Positions 10,782-20,856 of a DNA stretch of 64,000 nucleotides are shown here, piece by piece. The notes beneath the pieces are model-generated. The model did no database searches. It had not been told where the DNA came from and saw nothing but the letters and a program-made list of their open reading frames with translations. How positions within the stretch are numbered: the stretch's first letter is position 1; every line of letters begins with the position of its first letter. This DNA comes from Peronospora farinosa. Taxonomy: Eukaryota; Oomycota; Peronosporomycetes; Peronosporales; Peronosporaceae. A program made the position numbers and the translations under genes. The stretch is from the NCBI GenBank assembly GCA_947646735.1, contig CANTFK010000077.1, forward strand, positions 1 to 64,000. Direction: 5' to 3'.

Positions 10782-12317
10782 TTAGTTGGTGCTGTTGATG
10801 CGGATATAGTACGGCTCGTCCTGGAACTCGCTTGTGCAGTAGGGGAACAGTGTGTCATCGTCAGACGGCGCAAACAGGTGCTTACCGGCGTGTACCATCA
10901 CGTAGAAGCCAGAGGAGGCGCACACCACAATCACCAGCATCGATGCGCACTTGTCCCAAACTGGCATGGTCTTCCAGAACACACGCATGTAAATGATTAA
11001 CGGCAACAGTAGGCAGCTTGTCGTGTGGGCTGTAGCGCCCGTGAAGTCCTGTAGGTCAATAAACCGCTTTCGAGCCAGCACGGCAATGACCACCAGGACA
11101 GCAACGATCGCCAGACGCAAAACGATGTAGCTCATTGGGTTGTTACGGTACGGCTCGCTAAGCTTCACCTCCGAGATCTCTTCATTAAACTCGAGGGAAA
11201 CGCGCAAGTGCGACATACGTCCCTCTTCCTTCTCAACCATACTGGCGGCGGACACCTGACGTTTTACCGCATCCTTTGGCGTTGAGCTCTGCATGTACGA
11301 TTGCTTCTTCTCCATGTCAAGGTCCAGGTTTATCTGGTCTAGCTCACCGTCAAACGGAACGATCTCAGGACTCTTGTGCATGCCCAAAATCAAACGCTCT
11401 GCCATGAAGAAAGGAGGCATCAGCAGTGTCGAAAAAGCGATCGAAATGTGAATCTGCATGAACAGATACGCCATCACCACAGCACCTCGGTCGGCACGGA
11501 AGCCCAGTGGAGCCAGACCAAGCGGGTCCGACGTGCTCACAATCGAGTACAGGATGTTGCCCGACAACTGGCAGCCACCGGCCGTGTAGCCAGCCAGAGC
11601 GATCACGATGAAGAAAACAGAGATGAACAAAATCGTGATCACCACCACACGCGGCATGCGCTGCGGCTGTGAATGCTCGCGCTGCAAGTCGGGCACCACA
11701 ATGGCAGCACCATAAGCTAGAGCCAGATTACCGAAGCATGTCAGCACCTGGTGTAGTGTTACATCCGGCTTAGGTATCGAGTCGTGGCCGCGCATGTTCC
11801 ACTGCAGCAGAATCACGGTGATTATGTCGGCGATGACGGTACCCATGCAACCAGCGAAGGCCATACCGGCACCCTCTTTCAGCGTTGGGGTCAGGCACAC
11901 GGGAGCAACCATGAGCGCCATGAATATGATCCAGTAAGTCTGGCTGAACGAATTTGGGAACAGCACGTCCAATAAGGTGCTACCCAGCACGAGAAAGGCG
12001 ATCGGCACCAGTACACATACGCCCATCTGAGATAGCACCGTCAAAAGACGGCCCCATTTACCCAGGGTCCATTCACCCAGGTCACCGTACGTTCGCACGG
12101 ATGACGGTGCCACCAGCATCACTTTGGACAGCTTGAGGGTGGCGTACGTGTTGGCAAAGACCATGAATGCTAGAGCGATAGACGCGTAAATCGGACCGGC
12201 ACGAGCGTAGTTTGAAGGCATGGCCAGTGAACCGATACCGCACACGCAGCAAAAGAGGTTGAAGGACGTCTTTGCGTCTTCCATTGTGAAAAAGGCTTCC
12301 TTGCCATTTGACGGCAT
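10782..12317 (-). CDS. Amino acid/auxin permease (AAAP) family transporter, paralogue 2
   Basis: 511 residues from the preferred ATG (MPSNGKEAFFTMEDAKTSF). An upstream in-frame ATG at 12440 would add 41 residues with no match to the paralogue, so I place the start at 12317. About eleven transmembrane helices: the first carries FCCVCGIGSLAMPSNY. A long hydrophilic insert (about residues 320-385), rich in Glu, Lys and Ser, precedes the last three helices. The C-tail has FAPSDDDTLFPYC. It matches the gene at 1150-2625 along its length, with a larger loop. Both face the same way with about 8 kb between them, consistent with an old tandem duplication now separated by insertions. The substrate is not deducible. 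Confidence 0.9.
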   Translation of the reverse strand: MPSNGKEAFFTMEDAKTSFNLFCCVCGIGSLAMPSNYARAGPIYASIALAFMVFANTYATLKLSKVMLVAPSSVRTYGDLGEWTLGKWGRLLTVLSQMGVCVLVPIAFLVLGSTLLDVLFPNSFSQTYWIIFMALMVAPVCLTPTLKEGAGMAFAGCMGTVIADIITVILLQWNMRGHDSIPKPDVTLHQVLTCFGNLALAYGAAIVVPDLQREHSQPQRMPRVVVITILFISVFFIVIALAGYTAGGCQLSGNILYSIVSTSDPLGLAPLGFRADRGAVVMAYLFMQIHISIAFSTLLMPPFFMAERLILGMHKSPEIVPFDGELDQINLDLDMEKKQSYMQSSTPKDAVKRQVSAASMVEKEEGRMSHLRVSLEFNEEISEVKLSEPYRNNPMSYIVLRLAIVAVLVVIAVLARKRFIDLQDFTGATAHTTSCLLLPLIIYMRVFWKTMPVWDKCASMLVIVVCASSGFYVMVHAGKHLFAPSDDDTLFPYCTSEFQDEPYYIRINSTN

Positions 12318-14394
12318 CGTGGAACGAACGAGATGAAAACCGAGTAGTTCGCCGAGGCGATGTTGTTGTAGACTCCGTCGAGTGAAGACAAATTTCAAAG
12401 TGAGCGTGTTGAATGAGCCTGTAATCGTTCTTGAGACCAAAAAAGAAGACCGGTTGAATTACTTGTCTCTTCGAGTCACTTGCCTTTCTCGCGCATGGTG
12501 TTTGAAGCGGACAGAGCCACCACATCAGCTTATTGCTTTTTAGCAAGCATACGGTGCAAGTGCGCACAAGTTCATATCCATCGCGCTAATGTCTCATGTA
12601 CTTAAAAGTGCTGCATCAATGTCAGGGATTAGAAGCGGTCGAGTCTTTTCTATGATGTGGCCTTTTTATCAGGCTCTGCATTTGTCAAGCTCAGTCTCTG
12701 CCCTACTTATAACAAGTGACTGGTGCAACAGAGCAGGGCAGGACTTGCTGATCAAGATACGGAGCACCACAAGACAAAGCGCGGGGTGCAGTAAATGAAG
12801 TACTGCAATGACCCTTGCTGAGTGGATTGCAAGGTCGCTGCACATACAGCGCGTGTGTACATTAGTATGAACATGTGCAGATTGAAGACACTGTGGCGCT
12901 GTGTGCCAGTACACTATCGACATGGCGGATGAGCGCGCTAGCTTGCTCATTAGGTAATTTGATTTGGATATGATAGGATGTGCTGCACCGGATGGTCATT
13001 TCTCAGCAAGTTTTGCAGCACATGCAGCAGATCGCTCGTGATTTGTTCATAAATGGTGAAATTTTGGACTCGTTTGAAGAAATGAGCATGCACGAACAGC
13101 GCGTCACTGGTGAGAGCGTTTCTACTCAGAATTGTCCCTGCTAAATTTGAGCTCAACATCTCAGGCCCAAAACGAGATCAGCTTTTTCTTGGTGACGCGC
13201 TGTGCGTCGCAAGCTCGCAGATTTGACACCTTCTAATCTAAGCAGAAACCAGCTTTTTTCCGGTGATACAGTTTATCGTTTATCTCATCTGATACGAAGG
13301 TGACTTCAGAGCATGGTCTCGATTCAATCTTTAGCGACACTTCCTAGCTAGTTCCATTGAAGGTATAATTGACTGTTGCCCCTGACTCATACGTCTTCTC
13401 CTGCATCTATAACAAACAAGCCTAACACTCTCAAGCATACATGGCAGATTGGCAAACGCTGCACATCTCTGATGCAGTTCTTTCAAATATTTCAATGCAA
13501 GCATAGTGTAAACGCATCAATACATCTTGAAATGGCTACTACAAGACGCACAAAAAGGAAAGTGATGATGAGACGATTAGCAAGATGTTCTGAAAGAGCT
13601 AACATGAACCCCCACTGAATGTCGACCATGTAGGATGTTTCTCGTAGCGGGAAAGAAAAAACGTGCGTACGCCACTGTGAGCATGAAAGCCCACAAGTGT
13701 GGAAGTTCGGGACAACCTACATCTTGGAAGCCGTTAGTATCGATATCCGACTTAAGATATTGATCAGGCGTGCTACAAAGGGTGCATCATGGAGAAGACA
13801 AAGGTAAAAATTGTGATTAGCAAGGCAAGCAGTATGTCACGTTTGCCCGCGTGGGGCTCACACAAATGATAACGAATGATATGATAGAATTGCGTATGCA
13901 CTGTAAAAGTACTGATCGTTGCTTTGTATCACCACGGTGTAAGAGGGGGCTTCGGTCCGACTGGCAACAACGGATCATCGGTGGCCGGCCTGGGTTTCGA
14001 GGTATCGCATCGGCTGGACCAAACTCTACGCGGAGCAGTTCAAGAACAATTTTAGCAGCGATTAAATGCACAGGTTGGTCGAGACCGAGAGGACCAATAG
14101 TTGTATTTAGGGTGAGCAATCACATGCGGTATCTGTCGAACTCAAGATGGACGGACGTCGACGAGAGTTCAGCTAGCAACCCCAACCTTGTACAATCTCA
14201 GGTAAAATATGTCACAAGCATCTGCAATAACTACACAATCCTGTTCGCAGGATGGCTTAGTTCTGGCATGGTTAGTGACGAATGATGACGAAAATCCGCC
14301 AGTAAAGAGACGCGGTTCATCAAACATGTTTGCATCACTTAACAAATTGCATATATAAAGTCGGCGACACTGCCTATAAAGCACTGGGGCTAGT
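12318..14394. other. Intergenic DNA without a recognised gene
   Basis: About 2 kb. Small ORFs (for example 13376-13618 + and 13851-14285 + with its - shadow 13817-14119) show no known domain. The left 100-200 bp would be the promoter of the transporter. Possibly relic transposon DNA, but I see no diagnostic motif. Confidence 0.4.
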
Positions 14395-15792
14395 TTAGTG
14401 TTCTCGTTCGGGCACTTGTGAATCCGCCGCTGCTTTACGAATGCGGGCGATGAAGAGCCCACTCGTGTTTTGCGACGGGGTGAAGCGTAAAGTGCCTGGA
14501 AGTTTTCCCTCCTACGCAAGCCAATAGACACGAGTTAAGGTTCAAAACTTTGCATCAGTCATGAGTCAATCTCCGAGTATTTGTACATACCTGACATGGA
14601 ACGTCTTTGCTACGTGCGATCGCGTCAAGCTTAGCAAGCGGTTCATCCTGAAGAAACTCTGACACAATATCTTCATTCTGCTTGGTGGACAAACTGCAAG
14701 TGCTGTAAATCATCGTGCCGCCAGGACGCAACAACTTGAAGCCGTTCCGGATGAGTCCACGCTGCAGCTTCAAGATCCGTCCGACCTCGTTTGCATTCAA
14801 ATGGTCGAGCACATATTTCTCCCATTTATCAGCCGTATTCAGTCGCTGTAGATGGCGGATGGAGCCATCGTGCGTACACTCGGCATCCACTAAAACCTTG
14901 TCATAAAGAGCAGCGTCAGCCAGCAGCAGCTTCTGCTGCTTCGCATCTCGCGCGCGAGCGCTTTTGTTCTTGCGCTTACGCTTCCGATCTTTCGGAGCTC
15001 TTGATGCTATCTCTTGCGTGTCCAGCAGCAACTCCACTCCATCAACCTGTGCACATTCCGTCTTGGGTCCGATGTTGAAGGTCCTTCCATCAGCAAAAAA
15101 TAGTCTGCACCTCCACTGGGTACCTGCACCCAGGAGCTGATATTTGTGCACCAATCGTCTACAAGCACACAACCTCGAGCGTGAATAGTCAATGCCTGTA
15201 ACGCTTCCACGGAGCTGCAGAAGGTCGGCGATCATCGTCAATTTGGCTCCAGGAGCGCAGCACAAGTCCAGCACGTGCTCTCCAGGCTGAATTTCCAGCA
15301 GTGAAACAGCAAAACCCGACGAAATGTCGATACCATACACTTGCCCGTCTTGGTATAGAGAAACTCGAGCCAGTGGGGCGGACACGGGTAGTGAAAAGAA
15401 GCCTGGAAGCCACTTGACAGCTTGTGGCACGACGTTCTTAGCCCGTTCAGCGTCGATTTCTGCGGTTTCTTGAGCCAAGTTGGCAGCTATTAGCTGCAGC
15501 CGAGGATCTTTACTCTCCTTGTCGTTATTTCGTGCCACTTGCTTGAGTCTGAAGGTAGTACAGCCAGTAAAACAAGTAAAAACGTGATTTTGGACAAGGA
15601 ATGATATAGAACTTGAAAGTTTTTATTGTGATACCTGAAGAAACGTAGAGATTCACCATTGGATGAAGGATTGATAAGATCTTTCGTATCCACATGATGT
15701 TCCTTCAGGAAGCGAAGAAAACCCGAAGTCTCCCATATGATTTGGTCATCCCAAGGTGTCGTCATTGTCATCGTTTTTATTGACACTCGCAC
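14395..15792 (-). CDS. NOL1/NOP2/Sun-family RNA (cytosine-5) methyltransferase, three exons
   Basis: Exons on - : 15792-15635, 15548-14591 and 14511-14395, about 410 residues. Introns of 86 bp (GTATCA...TTCAG) and 79 bp (GTATGT...CGTAG) restore a continuous frame. The protein transfers a methyl group from S-adenosylmethionine to C5 of cytosine in tRNA or rRNA. SAM site: VLDLCCAPGAKLTMIADLL. Catalytic-loop cysteine: DAECTHDGSIRHL, an eukaryotic variant of the usual D-A-P-C. Second cysteine: IYSTCSLSTKQNED. Exon 3 supplies the conserved end (RFTPSQNTSGLFIARI), which proves the second splice. Start alternatives are 15792, 15771 and 15765. The RNA target is unknown. Confidence 0.88.
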
Positions 15793-15911
15793 ACGTTTAT
15801 CATATGGCTACATTATGACATGTCTACACAAATGTAGCCATACATTAGTATAAGCGGTACATACCGGTATCCTCCAATGATCACCACAACTCAATATCTA
15901 ATCTTCCAGTC

Positions 15912-17297
15912 ATGACGACCGCACCAAAGGAAGCCAAGAAGCTCTGGGGTGGCCGCTTTCGCGGTAATGTGGACCCAGTGATGAACAAGTTCAACGAGTC
16001 TTTGTCTGTAGACAAACGCATGTGGCGTGTGGATCTGGATGGCAGCCAAGCGTATGCACGTGCGCTGGAGAAGAGCGGTGTGCTGACGACGACCGAGGCC
16101 GACGAGATCGTGACTGGTCTGGACAAAGTGGGTGACGAGTGGGCGGCCGGCACGTTTGATCCCAAAGAAGGCGATGAAGATATTCACACGGCCAACGAGC
16201 GTCGTCTTACGGAGCTAATTGGCGCTGTGGGTGGCAAACTCCACACGGGTCGCAGCCGCAACGATCAGGTGGCAACTGATGTTCGTCTGTATCTGAAACG
16301 CACGATCGTCAGCATCCAGGAAGGTCTAAAGGAGCTCATTGGCACGGCCAGTCAGCTGGCCGAGAACAATATTGACCTCCTTATGCCCGGCTTCACCCAC
16401 TTGCAGCCGGCCCAACCGCTGCGCTTCTCGCACTGGGTGCTGAGCCACAGTGCGGCGCTGCTGCGTGATGCCGATCGACTGACCGATCTTACTAAGCGCG
16501 TGGACTACATGCCGCTGGGCAATGGCGCATTAGCTGGCAATTCGTTTGGCTTGGACCGTGAGGCCCTGGCCAAGTCATTGGGCTTCGCCAATGTGACGCC
16601 CAACAGTCTGGACGGCGTGTGCGACCGCGACTTTATCGCCGAGTTTCTCTTCTGGGCCTCCATGCTCATGGTGCACCTGTCACAGATGTCCGAGGACCTC
16701 ATCATTTACAACACGCTCAAGTTTGTGACCATGGCCGACGCCTACAGTACAGGCAGCTCCCTCATGCCCCAGAAGAAGAACCCCGACGCGCTGGAGCTTC
16801 TGCGTGGCAAGAGCGGTACGGTCATCGGGCGTTTGAGTGGTTTCCTCGTGACGCTCAAGGGCTTGCCACGCTCCTACAATAAGGACCTGCAGGAGGACAA
16901 GACAGCGCTCTTCGACGTTGTCGACACCATTCAGGACTGCCTGCAGATCGCTACCGGCGTTCTAGCAACCATGACCCCGCACGGCGACAAGATGCGCAGC
17001 TTTCTCGTAACGGAAATGCTGGCCACTGACTTGGCCGAGTACCTAGTGCGCAAGGGCGTCCCATTCCGTGAGACCCACCACGTTGCCGGTGCTGCAGTGC
17101 GACTTGCCGAGGACAAGAACAAGGCTCTGAGTGCCCTCACGTTCGAAGAACTATTGCCGCTGCACTCCAAGTTCGAAAAGGACGTTCTGGACGTGTGGAA
17201 CTTTGACGCCAGCGTTGAGCGCAAGAATGTCACGGGCGGCACCAGCAAGAGCGCCGTGCAGCAGCAAATCGACAACATCAAGGCGTGGCTCGCGTAG
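15912..17297 (+). CDS. ASL: Argininosuccinate lyase
   Basis: 461 residues, full length for ASL/ArgH, uninterrupted. It splits argininosuccinate into arginine and fumarate, the last step of arginine synthesis, as a homotetramer. Visible family features: N-terminal KLWGGRF near residue 10, TGRSRNDQVATD near 117, the region around GFTHLQPAQP near 157 (active-site His), and the fumarase/ASL signature GSSLMPQKKNPD near 281-292 holding the catalytic serine. KNVTGGTS near the C-terminus is also typical. It starts at the first ATG (MTTAPKEAKK), with no transit peptide, suggesting cytosolic action. It is divergent from the NSUN gene, with about 120 bp shared promoter space. Confidence 0.97.
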   Translation: MTTAPKEAKKLWGGRFRGNVDPVMNKFNESLSVDKRMWRVDLDGSQAYARALEKSGVLTTTEADEIVTGLDKVGDEWAAGTFDPKEGDEDIHTANERRLTELIGAVGGKLHTGRSRNDQVATDVRLYLKRTIVSIQEGLKELIGTASQLAENNIDLLMPGFTHLQPAQPLRFSHWVLSHSAALLRDADRLTDLTKRVDYMPLGNGALAGNSFGLDREALAKSLGFANVTPNSLDGVCDRDFIAEFLFWASMLMVHLSQMSEDLIIYNTLKFVTMADAYSTGSSLMPQKKNPDALELLRGKSGTVIGRLSGFLVTLKGLPRSYNKDLQEDKTALFDVVDTIQDCLQIATGVLATMTPHGDKMRSFLVTEMLATDLAEYLVRKGVPFRETHHVAGAAVRLAEDKNKALSALTFEELLPLHSKFEKDVLDVWNFDASVERKNVTGGTSKSAVQQQIDNIKAWLA

Positions 17298-17620
17298 ATC
17301 AGGCGTATAGCTAGACAGCTCAGCAGCCTACTCTGGTCTCGCTATAACTGCCATCACTCTTTATGCGCTATTTCAACCGAACATCTTTTAGCTCTTTCCC
17401 TAATGAAGAAGACGTCATTCTCAACCTGATTCTTTTGTGTTCCTTCTGCTCAGACTGTAGCAATAAAACACTCAGTGACGATGTTCAATACTTTCTGTTG
17501 TCTTTCCTCTTCTTCCTCTCCCTTAACTTTTTGTAATCGTACCAGTAGATACAATCTCGTTGTCTTTCCGTGCTTAGTGACCCCTGCAGAGCCAGCAGTA
17601 TCAGACCGTTTGTTAGTTTG
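17298..17620. other. Convergent 3' intergenic region
   Basis: Lies between the ends of ASL (+) and the bS21-like gene (-). T-rich, with AATAAA at 17461-17466, a possible polyadenylation signal for ASL. No ORF of note. Confidence 0.45.
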
Positions 17621-17956
17621 TTATACTAATAATGGACACATTAACGCATTGCAAACGCACGAGTTCTTGCGACGTAGGATAAAGTCGATCATGGAACCAA
17701 CGCGTCGATTCGCACGGCGAATATTTTGCTCCTCAGCTTTGCGCTTGCGCTTCTGCCACTTCTTTTCGTGAAACCTCTTGAGCCCCAGCGTTTTAAGTGT
17801 CCCGTCCTCGGCCAGGATTGTCTGCATACGGCTGGCTACTCGACTTGGGTCCTGTTCATCGTGGACCTTTACCCATAAAGAGCGCTGGAAACCCGTACGA
17901 CCTGCCAGTCCACTCATCGGGTAACGAGCTGTGGTCCGGAACAGTGCAGCCATCAT
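17621..17956 (-). CDS. Mitochondrial small-subunit ribosomal protein bS21m-like
   Basis: 111 residues. The first about 25 (MMAALFRTTARYPMSGLAGRTGFQRSLW) look like a mitochondrial presequence: Arg-rich and without acidic residues. The core WVKVHDEQDPSRVASRMQTIL...GTLKTLGLKRFHEKKWQKRKRKAEEQNIRRANRR matches the S21 pattern of a short beta segment followed by a very basic helix with EKxxxKRKRK. bS21 sits at the mRNA exit platform of the small subunit. The last about 15 residues (NSCVCNALMCPLLV) are hydrophobic and outside the family core. Divergent from GET3 (128 bp between starts). Confidence 0.72.
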   Translation of the reverse strand: MMAALFRTTARYPMSGLAGRTGFQRSLWVKVHDEQDPSRVASRMQTILAEDGTLKTLGLKRFHEKKWQKRKRKAEEQNIRRANRRVGSMIDFILRRKNSCVCNALMCPLLV

Positions 17957-18084
17957 CTTGGTAGCTTAGTGTGTGGCCATCGAAAGAGGTAGAAACCGAC
18001 ATGAAACCGGTTTGTCTCCACCTATATACCGGTATTGTGTTTTTAGCCAATCAATCTCGCTCACTCAAGAAGGCGACGAAAAAG

Positions 18085-19239
18085 ATGGCGGATGAACTAA
18101 CGGATGTGCCCGAGGCGAGTCTGCGCAACCTAATGGCACAAACGTCACTCCAATGGATCTTTGTAGGTGGAAAGGGAGGCGTAGGGAAGACCACTACTTC
18201 TTGTTGTCTGGCTATTCAGTTGGCAGCACAACGTGAGAAGGTGCTTGTCGTATCCACGGACCCGGCACACAATCTCAGGTGCTCACTATAAAGCTTTACG
18301 TTCTCTCATATCCTTGTATTAACTATTCGCTGTAATATTCTAATTATGCTCTTATTTCATACAATAGCGATGCTTTTGGACAAAAGTTTACACGGGAGCC
18401 GACGCCTGTAAACGGCTTTTCAAACTTGGCGGTCATGGAGATTGACCCTAATGTGGACGTACGAACGGCTTTATTTGTGGGTTTATGTTCTACCTTCCCA
18501 CTGTACTAATATGATTATGTGATGCTGCTGTATGCAGCTGGAGGAAATGAACGCTGATGGTGTGCAGGACAATTCGGGCATGGCCTCATTCATGAAGGAC
18601 CTGACAAATTCCATCCCCGGTATTGACGAGGCCATGAGCTTCGCAGAGCTTATGAAACAGGTGCAGAACATGGATTACTCGGTCATTGTGTTTGACACAG
18701 CCCCGACGGGCCACACATTGCGTTTGCTAAGCTTCCCTACGGCGCTGGACAAGGCTTTTGACAAGATCTTGTCGCTTAAGAACCAATTCTCCGGCATGTT
18801 CTCGCAAATCTCGTCGATGCTGGGCGGTGCCCTACCGTCGCAGGAATTGTTGTTAGGCAAGCTTGAACAGACGCGCGAGGTCATTCAAAAGGTGAACACT
18901 CAATTTAAGGACCCAGAACGCACTACCTTTGTGTGCGTGTGTATTCCGGAGTTCCTGTCGCTATATGAAACCGAGCGACTCGTGCAGGAGCTTACTAAAT
19001 ACGAGATCGACGTGCACAACATTGTGGTGAACCAGGTGCTGTATCCAGAAGAGGGATCGACGTGCAAGAACTGCAGTGCCCGACAGAAGATGCAGCAGAA
19101 GTACATTGACCAGATTTACGACCTGTACGAGGACTTTCACGTGGTGGAGATGCCCCTACTGAATGAGGAGGTGCGTGGCGTGCCCTCACTGACCGCTTTT
19201 TCTGCGAACCTGCTCGCACCGTATGAACCCAACCAGTAA
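18085..19239 (+). CDS. GET3: GET3/ASNA1 ATPase, tail-anchored protein targeting, three exons
   Basis: Exons 18085-18278, 18368-18458 and 18538-19239, 328 residues. Introns of 89 bp (GTGCTC...ATAG) and 79 bp (GTACGA...GCAG, with an ACTAAT branch-like site) join in frame. GET3 is a cytosolic homodimeric ATPase that carries tail-anchored membrane proteins to the ER. Visible: deviant Walker [10 protein letters not shown] near residue 30, [12 protein letters not shown] across the first splice (switch I region), [16 protein letters not shown] (switch II) at the start of exon 3, the hydrophobic helical region around [14 protein letters not shown], and the zinc-binding CKNC of the dimer interface. 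The length fits the family (about 320-350). The start is an ATG 27 residues before the P-loop. Confidence 0.95.
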
Positions 19240-19311
19240 CGTCAAGATACACACAATACATAGCCCTTGCTGCGCGTGCTAAGAAGGCTCTAGTCTATAT
19301 AGATCTTGATC

Positions 19312-20184
19312 TTATTCGTCACTACTGTCGCTATATTCTGCCACTAAGCTTGCAACAGATTGAATAGGCGTCTTCGCCTTAACCTTGTTGTTTTTCTTCT
19401 TCTTTGTAGCTATGGTCGTCATCTTCTTGATCGTCACAGCCAGCTTCAACGATGGCGTACTTGTCGAAGAAGCTGTAACGAGGCCTGTTAAAGGATTACC
19501 AGCCTTCGCTTCTTCACTGGCGTCGTCCACTGGTCGCTTGTGAGCATTCTGCTTCAACTGCAATTTCTGCTTCTGTTCAAACACACGATGTGCCTCTTGT
19601 CGGTCCTCCTCAAGCTGTTTTTCCTGCTCTTCCTTGCTAATTTTCCCCACATCTGCGTGTTGCTGCAGCAATTTGTCCGTATCCACTTTAGCGTGACGTT
19701 GGTTAATGGCTTTAATCTCATCCAGTGCATCCAAAATGTCCATCTCCCGCTTCGAGTCAAGTGTGCGGTTCTCCAATGCCTTCATAGCGTCTCCTTTCTC
19801 CTCTTCGACTCGTTGGGCGACGGCCGCCTCCTGTTCGTCTTCATTCTCTCGCCAAGGCTCAAAATTCCGTTGACAGCCATGCTCTGCCACGTAGTCACCA
19901 CGTTTAGGGTCCGTCTTGAACGTGATCTCCGACGAACACGTGATGCACTTGATATAAAAGCGATAAATGCGAATACCGTGGTAATTCTCCTCCAGTACTT
20001 CTTCCTTACGTGAATTAAACTTTTTACCACGGTACATGTATTCACCACACGTAGCACATTGGATAGAAAAGGGAAGCATCATACGAACTTCCACCTGTTC
20101 ATTTTTAGGTTTCTTTCGGCGTGGAACTAACGATGGATCAAAGTCCGGTGGAAAGTATTTGTTTAGGACCTTGCGCTCCCCCAT
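19312..20184 (-). CDS. YJU2: YJU2/CCDC94 (CWC16 family) pre-mRNA splicing factor
   Basis: 290 residues. The N-terminal half is diagnostic: MGERKVLNKYFPPDFDPS at the start, RMMLPFSIQCATCGEYMYRGKKFNSRKE and FYIKCITCSSEITFKTDP. It has two CxxC pairs (a zinc site) and then YVAEHGCQRNFEPWRE. YJU2 joins the spliceosome to promote the first catalytic step. The middle is a Glu/Gln/Lys-rich coiled coil and the tail is basic (ITKKMTTIATKKKKNNK) with a final acidic SDSSDE, consistent with nuclear location. The start is the conserved MGERK. Uninterrupted. Its 3' end is about 70 bp from the GET3 stop (convergent). Confidence 0.96.
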   Translation of the reverse strand: MGERKVLNKYFPPDFDPSLVPRRKKPKNEQVEVRMMLPFSIQCATCGEYMYRGKKFNSRKEEVLEENYHGIRIYRFYIKCITCSSEITFKTDPKRGDYVAEHGCQRNFEPWRENEDEQEAAVAQRVEEEKGDAMKALENRTLDSKREMDILDALDEIKAINQRHAKVDTDKLLQQHADVGKISKEEQEKQLEEDRQEAHRVFEQKQKLQLKQNAHKRPVDDASEEAKAGNPLTGLVTASSTSTPSLKLAVTIKKMTTIATKKKKNNKVKAKTPIQSVASLVAEYSDSSDE

Positions 20185-20856
20185 TATGACGGTCTAGTGC
20201 TATGGATATAACAAGATAGAGGGAAATTGACCGCATGTGATTCACAACTTAATCAAATAATAGAGGTTTTATAAGACTCGAGGTTTTAGTAAAGGCTTTT
20301 TGACAGATCCCCCTTACAATAATATTTGAGTAACTTATGGACGAGTCGCACGATCTGTCGATGGTTCGCAGAGTGCATCCGGTGTGCATCTGATGTGCAA
20401 GAAAACCCCTAAACATGGATTACATTCCGACAAAGGTGGACATAGGCCCATCAGTCCAAATTGTATGAAGCTTGTCCGGCGCATTTTTATCTAATTATGA
20501 AGGTTTTCCCAGCCTCTGGTCGCCTCTCCCCTCCTCTGTTTATTCCTGTGGTCTAGTCTGCCAACTAGACTTTTGTATGGATGTCGATAAACTCGTACCG
20601 TCGTTGAGGAGGGATGACACGCTGAAACCGTTTTGACGACACAAACGGGACGTCTGCTTTTTCAGACCACACAACCTCTCTCTATACATATCTATAGTAG
20701 AATTTTCATCATTATATCTAGCCAATCTACTATGTAAAGTGGCCTGTAAAGTCTATTATAGCCAATCATCGTACTTTGATTCGATCCACTGACTTGTATG
20801 GCATTTTAGAATTGGTGACAAGATCCACAAGTCTCTTTACTTATACACAATTTTCT
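20185..20856. other. Divergent promoter region between YJU2 and ALAS
   Basis: About 670 bp with no coding signal. Pyrimidine tracts (20510-20540) lie upstream of ALAS. An in-frame ATG at 20776 precedes the preferred ALAS start, and the sequence between is unlike ALAS N-termini. Confidence 0.4.

Noticed and set aside
20776..20856. Upstream ATG extending ALAS by 27 residues
   Set aside because: The added residues have no presequence character beyond what [12 protein letters not shown] already provides and lie in AT-rich leader sequence.
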